Both the position numbers and the translations under genes were made by a program. From the NCBI GenBank assembly GCA_016702555.1, contig JADJDV010000003.1, positions 310,001 to 374,000 of the forward strand: a stretch of 64,000 bases of DNA. The letters are read 5' to 3'. The notes under the pieces were generated by a model. The model worked only from the letters and a program-made list of their open reading frames with translations. It did no database searches and was not told the DNA's origin. This document shows, one piece after another, positions 27,149-37,250 of the stretch (positions are counted from its first letter, which is position 1; each line of letters begins with the position of its first letter). The DNA is from Burkholderiales bacterium (GTDB taxonomy: Bacteria; Pseudomonadota; Gammaproteobacteria; Burkholderiales; Burkholderiaceae_C).

Positions 27149-28834
27149 TCAGCGGCGCAGGGCCTGTTCGCGGATGCTGGCGAGGGTCGCACGCGTGGTG
27201 ATCACCTCCTCGCTCAGCATCACCTCGATCAGCGTGCCCTGCTCGCGCGTCAGCGCGGCCTGCAGCGCCGGCTCGAACTCCTCCGTGCGCGTGATGCGTT
27301 CGCCGGCATAGCCATAGGCGCGCGCCAGCGCCGCGAAATCGGGATTGTGCAGCGCCGAGCCGCTGACGCGCGTGGGGAACTCACGCTCCTGATGCATGCG
27401 AATGGTGCCGTAGCTGCCGTTGTTGAGCAGCACGATGATCGACTTGGCGCCGTGCTGCACGGCGGTGGCCAGCTCCTGCCCATTCATCAGGAAGTCGCCG
27501 TCGCCAGCGATGGTGAACACCGTGCGCCCACTGACGATGGCCGCCGCCACGCCAGCCGGCACGCCGTAGCCCATGGCGCCGTTGGTCGGCGCCAGCTGTG
27601 TCTTCTCACCCTTGGCCATCCCGCGGTAGCGCCAGAAACGGTGCACCCAGCTGGCGAAGTTGCCGGCGCCGTTGGTGACGACGGTATCCGACGGCAGCAG
27701 GCGCGCCAGCGTGGCCACGATGGCCGGCATGTCGATCGGCCCCGGCAGCGCCTGCGGCTGCAGGTTGGCCAGGTAGTCGGCCTGGGCGCCCTGCGTCCAG
27801 TCTTGCCACGGCGTTTCGGCAGGCACCGCCAGCGTATCCAGCATGCCTGCGGCGGCCGGCATGCTGGCGCACAGCGCCAGATCGGCCTGGTACACGCGCC
27901 CGAGCTCGGTCGGATCCGGATGGGTGTGCACCAGCTGCTGTCGCGGGCGCGGTGCCTCGATCAGGGTGTAGCCGCCGGTGGTCATTTCGCCCAGGCGCGG
28001 CCCGAGCACCAGCAGCAGGTCGGCCTGCCGCACGCGCTCGGCCAACTTCGGGTTGATGGCAATGCCCACGTCGCCCGCGTACTGCGGATGGTGGTTGTCG
28101 AAGGTGTCCTGGAAGCGGAACGCGTTGGCCACCGGCAGCTGCCAGCGTTCGGCGAAGCGCTGCAAGGCCTGGGCGGCGGCGGGTGTCCAGCCGGGTCCGC
28201 CGGCAATCACCAGCGGCCGCTGCGCGCCAGCGAGCAGCTCGCGCAGCTCGGACGCGCCGCCCGGATCGCACTGGTACTGCACCGGCTCCACCCGCGGCAG
28301 CGGGCGTGCATCGACCGTTTGCGTCAGCATGTCCTCGGGCAGCACCAGCACCACCGGGCCGGGGCGCCCGTTCATGGCGGTGGCAAAGGCGCGCGCGATG
28401 TATTCGGGGATGCGGCGCGCGTCGTCGATGCGCTCCACCCGCTTGGCCAGGCCCTGCGTGCTGGCGCCCAGAAAAACACGGAAGTCGATTTCCTGAAATG
28501 CCTCGCGGTCGCGCATCTCGCTGGCGACGTCACCGATGAAGACCACCATCGGCGTCGAGTCCTGGAACGCCGTGTGGATGCCGATGGTGGCGTTGGTGGC
28601 GCCCGGACCGCGCGTGACGAACAGCACGCCAGGCCGGCCGGTCAGCTTGCCCTCGGCCTCGGCCATGAAGGCGGCGCCGCCCTCCTGCCGGCAAGTGATG
28701 AAACGAAAGCGGTCGCGATACGCGTGCATGCCGTCCAGCACCGCCAGGTAGCTCTCGCCCGGCACGCCCCAGGCGTGCGTGGCACCCTGCTCAAGCAGGC
28801 ATTCGACAATCAGGTGCCCGGCGATCTGATTCAT
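27149..28834 (-). CDS. Thiamine pyrophosphate enzyme, acetolactate synthase-like
   Basis: The protein is 561 aa. It has the three-domain TPP enzyme layout. The activating Glu is in CRQEGGAAFMAEA, FVTRGPGATNA follows, a central cofactor domain comes next, and the C-terminal TPP/Mg motif is GDGDFLMNGQE...LLNNGSYGTIRM. Family members are acetolactate synthases, glyoxylate carboligases, sulfoacetaldehyde acetyltransferases and 2-oxoacid decarboxylases. No regulatory subunit is nearby, so branched-chain amino acid synthesis is unlikely. It is divergent from the TetR gene that begins the catabolic island, and a role in that pathway is likely but unproven. Confidence 0.82.
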   Translation of the reverse strand: MNQIAGHLIVECLLEQGATHAWGVPGESYLAVLDGMHAYRDRFRFITCRQEGGAAFMAEAEGKLTGRPGVLFVTRGPGATNATIGIHTAFQDSTPMVVFIGDVASEMRDREAFQEIDFRVFLGASTQGLAKRVERIDDARRIPEYIARAFATAMNGRPGPVVLVLPEDMLTQTVDARPLPRVEPVQYQCDPGGASELRELLAGAQRPLVIAGGPGWTPAAAQALQRFAERWQLPVANAFRFQDTFDNHHPQYAGDVGIAINPKLAERVRQADLLLVLGPRLGEMTTGGYTLIEAPRPRQQLVHTHPDPTELGRVYQADLALCASMPAAAGMLDTLAVPAETPWQDWTQGAQADYLANLQPQALPGPIDMPAIVATLARLLPSDTVVTNGAGNFASWVHRFWRYRGMAKGEKTQLAPTNGAMGYGVPAGVAAAIVSGRTVFTIAGDGDFLMNGQELATAVQHGAKSIIVLLNNGSYGTIRMHQEREFPTRVSGSALHNPDFAALARAYGYAGERITRTEEFEPALQAALTREQGTLIEVMLSEEVITTRATLASIREQALRR

Positions 28835-28921
28835 GGCGTTGGTCGTTCCTCTACTTTCTTTCCGCTATTGTCGTTGCTGATGCCTTGAGCCGCACCGCCC
28901 TTTGCGTACCGGAATCATCGC

Positions 28922-28943
28922 CCTATAATTCACCAACTGGTTA
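28922..28943 (+). promoter_or_regulatory. tetR promoter with -10 TATAAT overlapping a putative operator
   Basis: CCTATAATTCACCA followed by ACTGGTTA lies 11 nt upstream of the GTG start of tetR. The -10 is a perfect TATAAT (28924-28929), with TTTGCG 17 nt before it. ACCA-AC-TGGT forms a small dyad. The block matches 19 of 22 bases at 29659-29680 in front of the Bug gene, so both promoters probably bind the same regulator. Confidence 0.6.
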
Positions 28944-28953
28944 CATCAACACC

Positions 28954-29604
28954 GTGTCGGTCGATCTCTCCAACTTCCCCGAACCGCGCGTGCGCGACGC
29001 CGATCGTTCACAGGCCGTGATTCTGTTGGCTGCGCGGGACGAGTTCGCGCAACACGGTCTGGGTGGCGCCCGGGTCGACCGCATCGCCCAGCGCGCCGAC
29101 GTCAACAAGCGACTCATCTACTACTACTTCAACAGCAAAGACGATCTGTTCCTGGCCGTTCTGGAACAGGCCTACGCCCACATCCGCGACGCCGAGCGGG
29201 CCCTGCACCTGACCGACATGGCGCCCGCCGCTGCCGTGCGCCGGTTGACCGAATTCACCTGGGAGTACTACCTCGAACATCCCGAGTTTCTGACCCTGCT
29301 CAACAGCGAAAACCTGCATCGCGGCGGCCACTTGGCGCGCTCCGCCCGGGTACGCGACATGAATTCGCCGCTGATCGATACCCTCGCCGAAATACTCGAA
29401 CGCGGCCGTCGCGAGGGCAGTTTCCGCGGCGGCGTCGATCCCGTGCAGTTGTATGTGTCGATTGCCGGCATGGCGTATTTCTATCTGTCCAACTGCCACA
29501 CGCTGTCGGCCGTCTTCGGGCGCGATCTGATGACGCCCAAAGCGCAGCAGGAGCGCTTGTCGCACATCTGTGACGTGATCCTGAGTTACGTATTGCGGGA
29601 ATAG
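28954..29604 (+). CDS. TetR-family transcriptional regulator
   Basis: The protein is about 216 aa from GTG 28954, chosen because an upstream ATG at 28885 would place the promoter inside the gene. The N-terminal helix-turn-helix is typical (AARDEFAQHGLGGARVDRIA, then NKRLIYYYFNSKDDLF). The C-terminal ligand domain matches the TetR_C family with the HPEFLTLLNSEN segment. It probably represses itself and the downstream Bug/oxidoreductase operon through the shared promoter box. The ligand is unknown. Confidence 0.87.
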   Translation: MSVDLSNFPEPRVRDADRSQAVILLAARDEFAQHGLGGARVDRIAQRADVNKRLIYYYFNSKDDLFLAVLEQAYAHIRDAERALHLTDMAPAAAVRRLTEFTWEYYLEHPEFLTLLNSENLHRGGHLARSARVRDMNSPLIDTLAEILERGRREGSFRGGVDPVQLYVSIAGMAYFYLSNCHTLSAVFGRDLMTPKAQQERLSHICDVILSYVLRE

Positions 29605-29658
29605 ACGCTCGTCGCCTTAAAACCTAGGGAATACCCGAGTGAAAATGAAAATAGCCTG

Positions 29659-29680
29659 CCTATAATTCACCATTAGGTTA
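29659..29680 (+). promoter_or_regulatory. Promoter/operator of the Bug-oxidoreductase operon
   Basis: CCTATAATTCACCA followed by TTAGGTTA contains a perfect -10 TATAAT (29661-29666). It is nearly identical to the tetR promoter block. It lies 45 nt upstream of the Bug gene start, in the AT-rich gap after tetR. The repetition suggests that a TetR operator overlaps the -10. Confidence 0.6.
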
Positions 29681-29724
29681 ATTCAAACCATCCTCAACAA
29701 CATTCCTTGCCGGAGACAAAGTCC

Positions 29725-30702
29725 ATGATGCACGCCCGCCGCTTCGCACTCGCTGCCATTGCCAGCGCTGCACTGGCCACTCCACTCACAGCGATCGCGC
29801 AAGCCGGCTATCCCAGCAAGCCGATCCGGGTGATCGTGCCCTTCGCTGCCGGCAGCACCACCGACATCATCGCGCGCGCCATCACCGACAAGATGGGTCA
29901 AAGCATGGGCCAGACCATGGTGATCGACAACCGCGGCGGCGCCAGCGGCACCATCGGGCAGCAGGCCGTGGCGACGGCGGCGCCGGACGGCTACACCATC
30001 ATGATCCACAGCTCGTCGCACACGGTCAGCCCCTCCACCTTCGCCAAGCTGCCGTTTGACACAGAGAAAGACTTCGTCGGCATCACGCCGATTTCGAGCA
30101 CACCTAACGTGCTGGTGATCTCGCCCGCAAAGAATCTCAAGACGCTGCCCGAGCTGGTCGCCCGCGCCAAGGCCAGCCCTGGCAAGATGAATTTCGCGTC
30201 CGCCGGCCAGGGCAGCGCCACCCATCTGAACGCAGAGAAATTCAAGATGGCAGCGCACATTGATGCGCTCAACATTCCCTTCAAGGGCTCGGCCGAAGCC
30301 GTCACCGAGGTGCTGTCGGGCCGCGTGGACTACTATTTCTCGCCCATCGCGCCGGTGATCGGCCAGATCCGCGAAGGTCATCTGCTGGCGCTGGCGGTCG
30401 GCTCACCGCGCCGCGCCAGCGCGCTACCCGACGTGCCGACGACCGCCGAGGCCGGCGTGCCGGGCTCCGAGTTCAACTTCTGGATCGGAATGATGGCGCC
30501 GGCCAGGACACCGCGCGACATCGTCAACCGCCTGCACGACGAAGTGGTAAAGGCGCTCGCCACACCCGAGGTCAAGGAGCGCTTCCTCAAGCTCGGCGCC
30601 GACGCCTGGACGCTCGCGCCCGAGCAGTTCGACGCCTACATCAAGGACGAGATCAAGGCCAATGCCGCCCTGGTGAAGGCCGCGGGCCTGTCGCCCCAGT
30701 AA
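29725..30702 (+). CDS. Bug-family tripartite tricarboxylate transporter substrate-binding protein
   Basis: The protein is 325 aa from ATG 29725 with GGAG 9 nt upstream. The signal peptide (FALAAIASAALATPLTAIAQA) is cleaved before GYPSKPIRVIVPFAAG, the hallmark of Bug proteins. ASGTIGQQAVATAAPDGYT and the C-terminal LPDVPTTAEAGVPG segment are also typical. It would bind a carboxylate or related ligand in the periplasm. No TctA/TctB membrane partners are present here, a frequent situation for Bug proteins. It heads an operon of sugar- or sugar-acid-type catabolic genes, which hints at its ligand. Confidence 0.92.
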   Translation: MMHARRFALAAIASAALATPLTAIAQAGYPSKPIRVIVPFAAGSTTDIIARAITDKMGQSMGQTMVIDNRGGASGTIGQQAVATAAPDGYTIMIHSSSHTVSPSTFAKLPFDTEKDFVGITPISSTPNVLVISPAKNLKTLPELVARAKASPGKMNFASAGQGSATHLNAEKFKMAAHIDALNIPFKGSAEAVTEVLSGRVDYYFSPIAPVIGQIREGHLLALAVGSPRRASALPDVPTTAEAGVPGSEFNFWIGMMAPARTPRDIVNRLHDEVVKALATPEVKERFLKLGADAWTLAPEQFDAYIKDEIKANAALVKAAGLSPQ

Positions 30703-30812
30703 CCCGACCCGCGTCGCGTCGCGTCGCCCGACACCGATTTCTTTCTCCGCCTTGGCAGCGATGCTTGCGCATCGCCGGGGCGAGTTTTTTCTCAAGAAAC
30801 AGGAAAACCATC

Positions 30813-31988
30813 ATGGCCACACAACGACTCGGCCTCATCATGCACGGCGTCACCGGGCGGATGGGCATGAACCAGCACCTGATCCGTTCCATCATCGCCA
30901 TCCGCAATCAAGGCGGCGTCACGCTGTCCAACGGCGATACCGTGATGCCTGACCCCATCCTGGTCGGGCGCAACGCCGAGAAGATGCAGGCGCTGGCGCA
31001 GGAACACGGCATCGCACGCTGGGGCACCGACCTGGACGCGGCGCTGGCCAACCCCGACGACACGGTGTTCTTCGACGCCGGCACCACGCAGATGCGCCCC
31101 ACCCTGCTGGCCAAGGCAATCCGCGCCGGCAAGCACGTGTATTGTGAAAAGCCGATCGCCACCAACCTCAACGAAGCCGTCGAGATCGCCCGCCTGGCCG
31201 AGGAAGCCGGCAAGACCAGCGGCCTGAAGCACGGTGCAGTGCAGGACAAGCTGTTCCTGCCCGGCCTGCGCAAGCTCGACATGCTGCGCCGCGCCGGCTT
31301 TTTCGGCCGCATGCTCAGCGTGCGGCTGGAGTTCGGCTATTGGGTGTTCGAGGGCGACCTGCAGCCGATCCAGCGTCCGAGCTGGAACTACCGCGCCGAA
31401 GACGGCGGCGGCATGATCCTGGACATGATGTGCCACTGGCGCTACGTGCTGGACAACCTGTTCGGCGAGGTGCAGTCGATCTCCTGCCTGGGCGCCACCC
31501 ACATCCCCAAGCGCTGGGACGAGGCCGGCAAGCCCTACGCCTGCACGGCCGACGACGCCGCCTACGCCACCGCCGAACTGCTCGGCCACCACGGCGAGCC
31601 GGTGATCGCGCAGATGAACATGAGCTGGGCCACACGCGTGCGCCGCGACGACCTGGTGACCTTTCACGTCGACGGCACACACGGCTCGGCCGTGGCCGGC
31701 CTGCAGGAATGCCGCGCGCAAAGTCACGTGGCGACGCCGCGCCCGATCTGGAACCCGGACGTCAAGCAGACCATGAACTTCTTTGACCAGTGGCAGGACA
31801 TCCCGGACTCGCAGCTCTACGACAACGGCTTCAAGATCCAGTGGGAACACTTCATCCGCCACGTGGTGGAAAACGCGCCCTACAAGTGGACACTGCCCGA
31901 AGGGGCCAAGGGCGTGCAACTGGTCGAGGCCGCGCTTGACAGCTGGAAGCAGCGCCGCTGGGTCGACGTGCCCGCACTCACCATCTGA
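30813..31988 (+). CDS. Gfo/Idh/MocA-family oxidoreductase
   Basis: The protein is 391 aa, start MATQRLGLIMHG, with AGGA upstream. The N-terminal Rossmann fold has GVTGRMGMNQ and a FDAGTTQMRPTL segment. CEKPIATN carries the conserved Lys of the family. The C-terminal alpha/beta domain follows (GGGMILDMMCHW). Members use NAD(P) to oxidise or reduce sugars, inositols or sugar acids. It is followed 23 nt later by the DUF993 gene. The combination with a DUF993 protein and a sugar-isomerase-like barrel points to carbohydrate or polyol catabolism. Confidence 0.87.
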   Translation: MATQRLGLIMHGVTGRMGMNQHLIRSIIAIRNQGGVTLSNGDTVMPDPILVGRNAEKMQALAQEHGIARWGTDLDAALANPDDTVFFDAGTTQMRPTLLAKAIRAGKHVYCEKPIATNLNEAVEIARLAEEAGKTSGLKHGAVQDKLFLPGLRKLDMLRRAGFFGRMLSVRLEFGYWVFEGDLQPIQRPSWNYRAEDGGGMILDMMCHWRYVLDNLFGEVQSISCLGATHIPKRWDEAGKPYACTADDAAYATAELLGHHGEPVIAQMNMSWATRVRRDDLVTFHVDGTHGSAVAGLQECRAQSHVATPRPIWNPDVKQTMNFFDQWQDIPDSQLYDNGFKIQWEHFIRHVVENAPYKWTLPEGAKGVQLVEAALDSWKQRRWVDVPALTI

Positions 31989-32011
31989 AGCGCTCATTGG
32001 GTTGATCCGTC

Positions 32012-33202
32012 ATGACACTGAAACTGCGCCTGCCCACCGACGCTGGCACGCTTGAAACCTACACCTTGCGCGACGCTACCGCAGTGCGGACAACCACGAG
32101 CACGCCGCGCTTCAACCGCATCGCCTATTCGGCCGCGCACGTGGTGGCCGATCCGCTGGCCGCGATCGATCCCTGGCTGCAGTGCGCGGTCGACTGGGAC
32201 ACCACCATGGCCTACCGGCGCCGCCTCTGGTCGCTGGGCCTGGGCGTGGCCGAGGCGATGGACACGGCGCAGCGCGGCATGGGCCTGGACTGGCCGACCT
32301 CGCTGGAGTTGATCCGCCGCTCGCTCGACGCCGCACGCGACTTCGGCCCGGCGGCGCTGGTGGCCTCGGGCTGCGGCACCGACCATCTGAACCTCGACCA
32401 GGTGAAGACCGTGGACGACGTCATCCGCGGCTACGAAGAGCAGATGGAAGCCATCGAGGCGCTCGGCGGCAAGCTGATCGTCATGGCCAGCCGCGCTCTG
32501 GTGCGCGTCGCCAGCGGCCCGGCCGACTACGAGCGCGTGTATGGCCGCATCCTGAGCCAGGCCAGGCAGCCGGTCATCCTGCATTGGCTGGGCGACATGT
32601 TCGATCCGGCGCTCAAGGGCTACTGGGGCACCACCGATGTCGATGCCGCCATGGACACGGCGCTCGGCATCATCGCCGCCCACGCCGACAAGGTGGACGG
32701 CATCAAGATTTCGCTGCTCGACAAGGACAAGGAGATCGCCATGCGCCGCCGCCTGGCGCCCGGCGTGCGCATGTACACCGGCGACGACTTCAACTACGCC
32801 GAACTGATTGCCGGCGATGGCTTCGGCGGCGAACCCACGCACGGCAAGAGCGATGCGCTGCTGGGCATCTTCGACGCCATCGCACCGGCCGCCAGTGCCG
32901 CCCTGGGCGAGCTGGCAGCCGGCAATCTGGCGCGCTTTCACGAAATCCTGGGTCCCACCGTGCCCTTGTCACGCCACATCTTCAAGGCTCCGACGCGCTT
33001 CTACAAAACCGGCGTGGTGTTCATGGCCTGGCTCAACGGCCACCAATCGCACTTCACCATGGTGGGTGGCCAGCAGAGCACACGCAGCTTGCCGCACCTG
33101 GCGGAGCTGCTGCGCCTGGCCGACGCGGCCGGCCTGATCGAGCAGCCCGAACTGGCCGCGCACCGCATGAAGGCATTGCTGGCGCTGCACGGCGTCGAGT
33201 AG
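32012..33202 (+). CDS. DUF993-family protein (aldolase-like TIM barrel)
   Basis: The protein is 396 aa. It matches the DUF993 family, distant relatives of dihydrodipicolinate synthase and N-acetylneuraminate lyase. Examples are the segments ILHWLGDMFDPALKGYWG, KISLLDKDKEI and MYTGDDFNYAELI. The KIS lysine sits where the Schiff-base residue of aldolases is expected, and the Y of MYTG may assist. The reaction is not known. Its invariable partner types here, an Idh-like dehydrogenase before it and a sugar epimerase-like barrel after it, suggest cleavage of a keto-sugar intermediate. Confidence 0.85.
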   Translation: MTLKLRLPTDAGTLETYTLRDATAVRTTTSTPRFNRIAYSAAHVVADPLAAIDPWLQCAVDWDTTMAYRRRLWSLGLGVAEAMDTAQRGMGLDWPTSLELIRRSLDAARDFGPAALVASGCGTDHLNLDQVKTVDDVIRGYEEQMEAIEALGGKLIVMASRALVRVASGPADYERVYGRILSQARQPVILHWLGDMFDPALKGYWGTTDVDAAMDTALGIIAAHADKVDGIKISLLDKDKEIAMRRRLAPGVRMYTGDDFNYAELIAGDGFGGEPTHGKSDALLGIFDAIAPAASAALGELAAGNLARFHEILGPTVPLSRHIFKAPTRFYKTGVVFMAWLNGHQSHFTMVGGQQSTRSLPHLAELLRLADAAGLIEQPELAAHRMKALLALHGVE

Positions 33203-33235
33203 GCGGCTGGCGTTCACACACGCACTCTGACGACC

Positions 33236-34114
33236 ATGCGCGACTTCTCCCCAAACCATGAATGGCTGTCGATCAACACCGCCACCATCCGCAAGCAGCG
33301 CGGCGCCGAAGTGCCGCTGGGCCGGATCATCGACCAGTGCGCCGCGCACGACATTCGTGCCATCAGCCCCTGGCGCGACCAGGTGGCCGCGGCGGGGCTG
33401 GAAGCCACCGCCCGGCAACTCAAGGCGCTGGATATCCGCCTGTCAGGCTACTGTCGTGGCGGCTTCTTCCCGGCGCCAGACGCGGCCGGGCTGAAGGCAG
33501 CACTGGAAGACAACCGCCGCGCCATCGACGAGGCCAAGGCCCTTGATGCGCCGTGCCTGGTGCTGGTCGTCGGTGCGCTGCCGGGCGCGCTGGAAGGCCA
33601 GGCCGCCTACAAGAACATCGCCCGCGCGCGCGCCGAGGTGCGCGATGGTATCGCCGCCTCGCTGGAATACGCGCGCTCGGCCGGCATGCCGCTGGCCATC
33701 GAGCCGCTGCACCCGATGCAGGCGGCCGATCGCGCCTGCATCAACACGCTCGAGCACGCGCTCGACCTGTGCGACGAGCTCGACCCGCAGCGCAGCGGCA
33801 TGCTGGGCGTGGCGCTCGACGTGTATCACGTGTGGTGGGATCCCAAGCTGGCCGAGCAGATCGCGCGCGCCGGCCGCGAACGGCTGCTGGCCTATCACGT
33901 CTGCGACTGGCTCACGCCCACGCGCGATCTGCTGAGCGACCGCGGCATGATGGGCGACGGCGTGATCGAGCTGAGGAAGATCCGCACCTGGATGGAGGAC
34001 GCCGGCTATGCCGGCGACGCCGAGGTCGAGATCTTCTCGGCGATCGACTGGTGGCAGCGCGATGGCGACGAGATGCTCGCCACCTGCATAGCGCGCCACA
34101 CCAGCGTGGTCTGA
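33236..34114 (+). CDS. Sugar phosphate isomerase/epimerase-type TIM barrel (AP-endonuclease-2 fold)
   Basis: The protein is 292 aa. The barrel has acidic and histidine metal ligands in IEPLHPM (Glu), ALDVYHVWWD (Asp, His), YHVCDW (His, Asp) and AEVEIFS (Glu), as in IolE and tagatose epimerases. It may isomerise or dehydrate a keto-sugar produced by the preceding Gfo/Idh and DUF993 proteins. It lies 33 nt downstream of the DUF993 gene and ends two bases from the convergent MFS gene, marking the end of the rightward operon. Confidence 0.83.
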   Translation: MRDFSPNHEWLSINTATIRKQRGAEVPLGRIIDQCAAHDIRAISPWRDQVAAAGLEATARQLKALDIRLSGYCRGGFFPAPDAAGLKAALEDNRRAIDEAKALDAPCLVLVVGALPGALEGQAAYKNIARARAEVRDGIAASLEYARSAGMPLAIEPLHPMQAADRACINTLEHALDLCDELDPQRSGMLGVALDVYHVWWDPKLAEQIARAGRERLLAYHVCDWLTPTRDLLSDRGMMGDGVIELRKIRTWMEDAGYAGDAEVEIFSAIDWWQRDGDEMLATCIARHTSVV

Positions 34115-34116
34115 AC

Positions 34117-35367
34117 TCAGGCCACGACCACCGCCGGCGTGCGCCGCACCCGCCGCACGTTGAATGCGCTGACGATCAGCACGCCCTGCACCAGCGCCAG
34201 ACCAAGCCAGACGCTGCGGTACTGGCCGCGATCCATCAGTGCACCGAACAGCAGCGGCATGATGGCCTGCCCGATGTCCAGGCCCGAATAGACCACGCCA
34301 TAGACGCGACCGGTCGCGTTGGCGGGCGTCGAGCGCTTGACCAGCATGTCGCGCGACGGGCCAGCGGTGCCGGTGGCGAAACCCATGGCACCGAACAGCA
34401 CCGGCACCAGCAGGGCAGGAACATCGACGAAGCCGATCAGCAGCGCCACGGCGGCGGCGATGCCGAAGCCGATGCCGACGATGCGCTCGCAGCGCTCCGG
34501 GTTGGCCACCAGAAAGCCACCTGCCGCCATGCCGGTGGCGGCAGCCACCATGTACACCGAGAGGCACATGGCCACCACCGATGGCGCCACCTCATGCAGC
34601 TTGCCGGCCGCCGTCGGCGCAAAGGTCTGGATCACGCTCAGCGCCGCAGCATAGAAGAAGAAGAACGCAAAGCACATCCACACGGCAGGAATCGCCAGGA
34701 AATCGTAGGCGCGCTCGCCGCCAGACGCGCCCTGCGCCGACTGCGCCGGGTTGGTCGCAGGCAGGCTCAGCACCGCACGCTTAATCGCCAGCACGGCGAG
34801 CACGGCGCAGATCAGCACGCCGGCCGCCACCAGGGCCACGCGCCACGAATGGGTAATGGCCAAGGGCACCAGCATCGCCGGCGCCAGCGCCCAGCCCAGG
34901 CTGCCGGTGATGCCGTGCACGCTGTAGGCATGGCCGAGCCGTGCCGGACTCACCTTGCGGTTCAGCAGCGTGTAGTCGACCGGGTGGAACACGCCGTTGC
35001 CCACGCCCGCCACCACCGAGAACAGCGCCAGCATCCAGTAGCTCTGGCTGGCAGAAAAACCAAACGCCGCCACCGCCAGCAGGGCCAGGCCCGCGAACAG
35101 TATCGGGCGCGGCCCGTAGCGATCGACCACGAAGCCGGAAAACGCCTGCACGCCGCAGGAGACGACGAAGAAGATCGTCATCAGGAAACCCAGCTCGGCG
35201 TAGCTGACGTCAAACGCGGTCCGCAGCCACGGAAACAGGGGCGCCAGCAGGAGCTGGCTGTAATGGCTGATCAGGTGCGCGCCACCGACCAGGCCGATCA
35301 CGCCAGCGTCTTCGCGCAAGCTGCCTGGCTGGTCAGGGGGCAACGCCATCGCGGATGAATTGCTCAT
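34117..35367 (-). CDS. Major facilitator superfamily transporter
   Basis: The protein is 416 aa with about twelve hydrophobic helices. The loop 2-3 signature is GFVVDRYGPRPIL, and NRKVSPARLGHAYSVHGITGSLGWAL lies in helices 4-5. It is probably a proton-coupled uptake or efflux system for an organic anion or sugar acid. It reads leftward and is the last gene after the TPP enzyme, FAD dehydrogenase and DUF169 genes. It may import the substrate of that cluster or of the convergent operon. Confidence 0.83.
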   Translation of the reverse strand: MSNSSAMALPPDQPGSLREDAGVIGLVGGAHLISHYSQLLLAPLFPWLRTAFDVSYAELGFLMTIFFVVSCGVQAFSGFVVDRYGPRPILFAGLALLAVAAFGFSASQSYWMLALFSVVAGVGNGVFHPVDYTLLNRKVSPARLGHAYSVHGITGSLGWALAPAMLVPLAITHSWRVALVAAGVLICAVLAVLAIKRAVLSLPATNPAQSAQGASGGERAYDFLAIPAVWMCFAFFFFYAAALSVIQTFAPTAAGKLHEVAPSVVAMCLSVYMVAAATGMAAGGFLVANPERCERIVGIGFGIAAAVALLIGFVDVPALLVPVLFGAMGFATGTAGPSRDMLVKRSTPANATGRVYGVVYSGLDIGQAIMPLLFGALMDRGQYRSVWLGLALVQGVLIVSAFNVRRVRRTPAVVVA

Positions 35368-35468
35368 GGGGTTCTATCCTAATGCCGGCACCCGACTTGC
35401 GCTGGCGGATGGCCGATGCCACCAGCCTGCCGGTGACGGCCTCATGGCGTTTACCGAAGGCCGCTTGA

Positions 35469-37235
<1,767 letters not shown>

Positions 37236-37250
37236 CTTTTGAGTATCCCC

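Noticed and set aside
30758..30775. Hairpin GCGATGC/GCATCGC between the Bug and Gfo/Idh genes as a terminator
   Set aside because: The stem is only 7 bp and the T-run starts 9 nt after it; the downstream genes have no other obvious promoter, so at most it attenuates.
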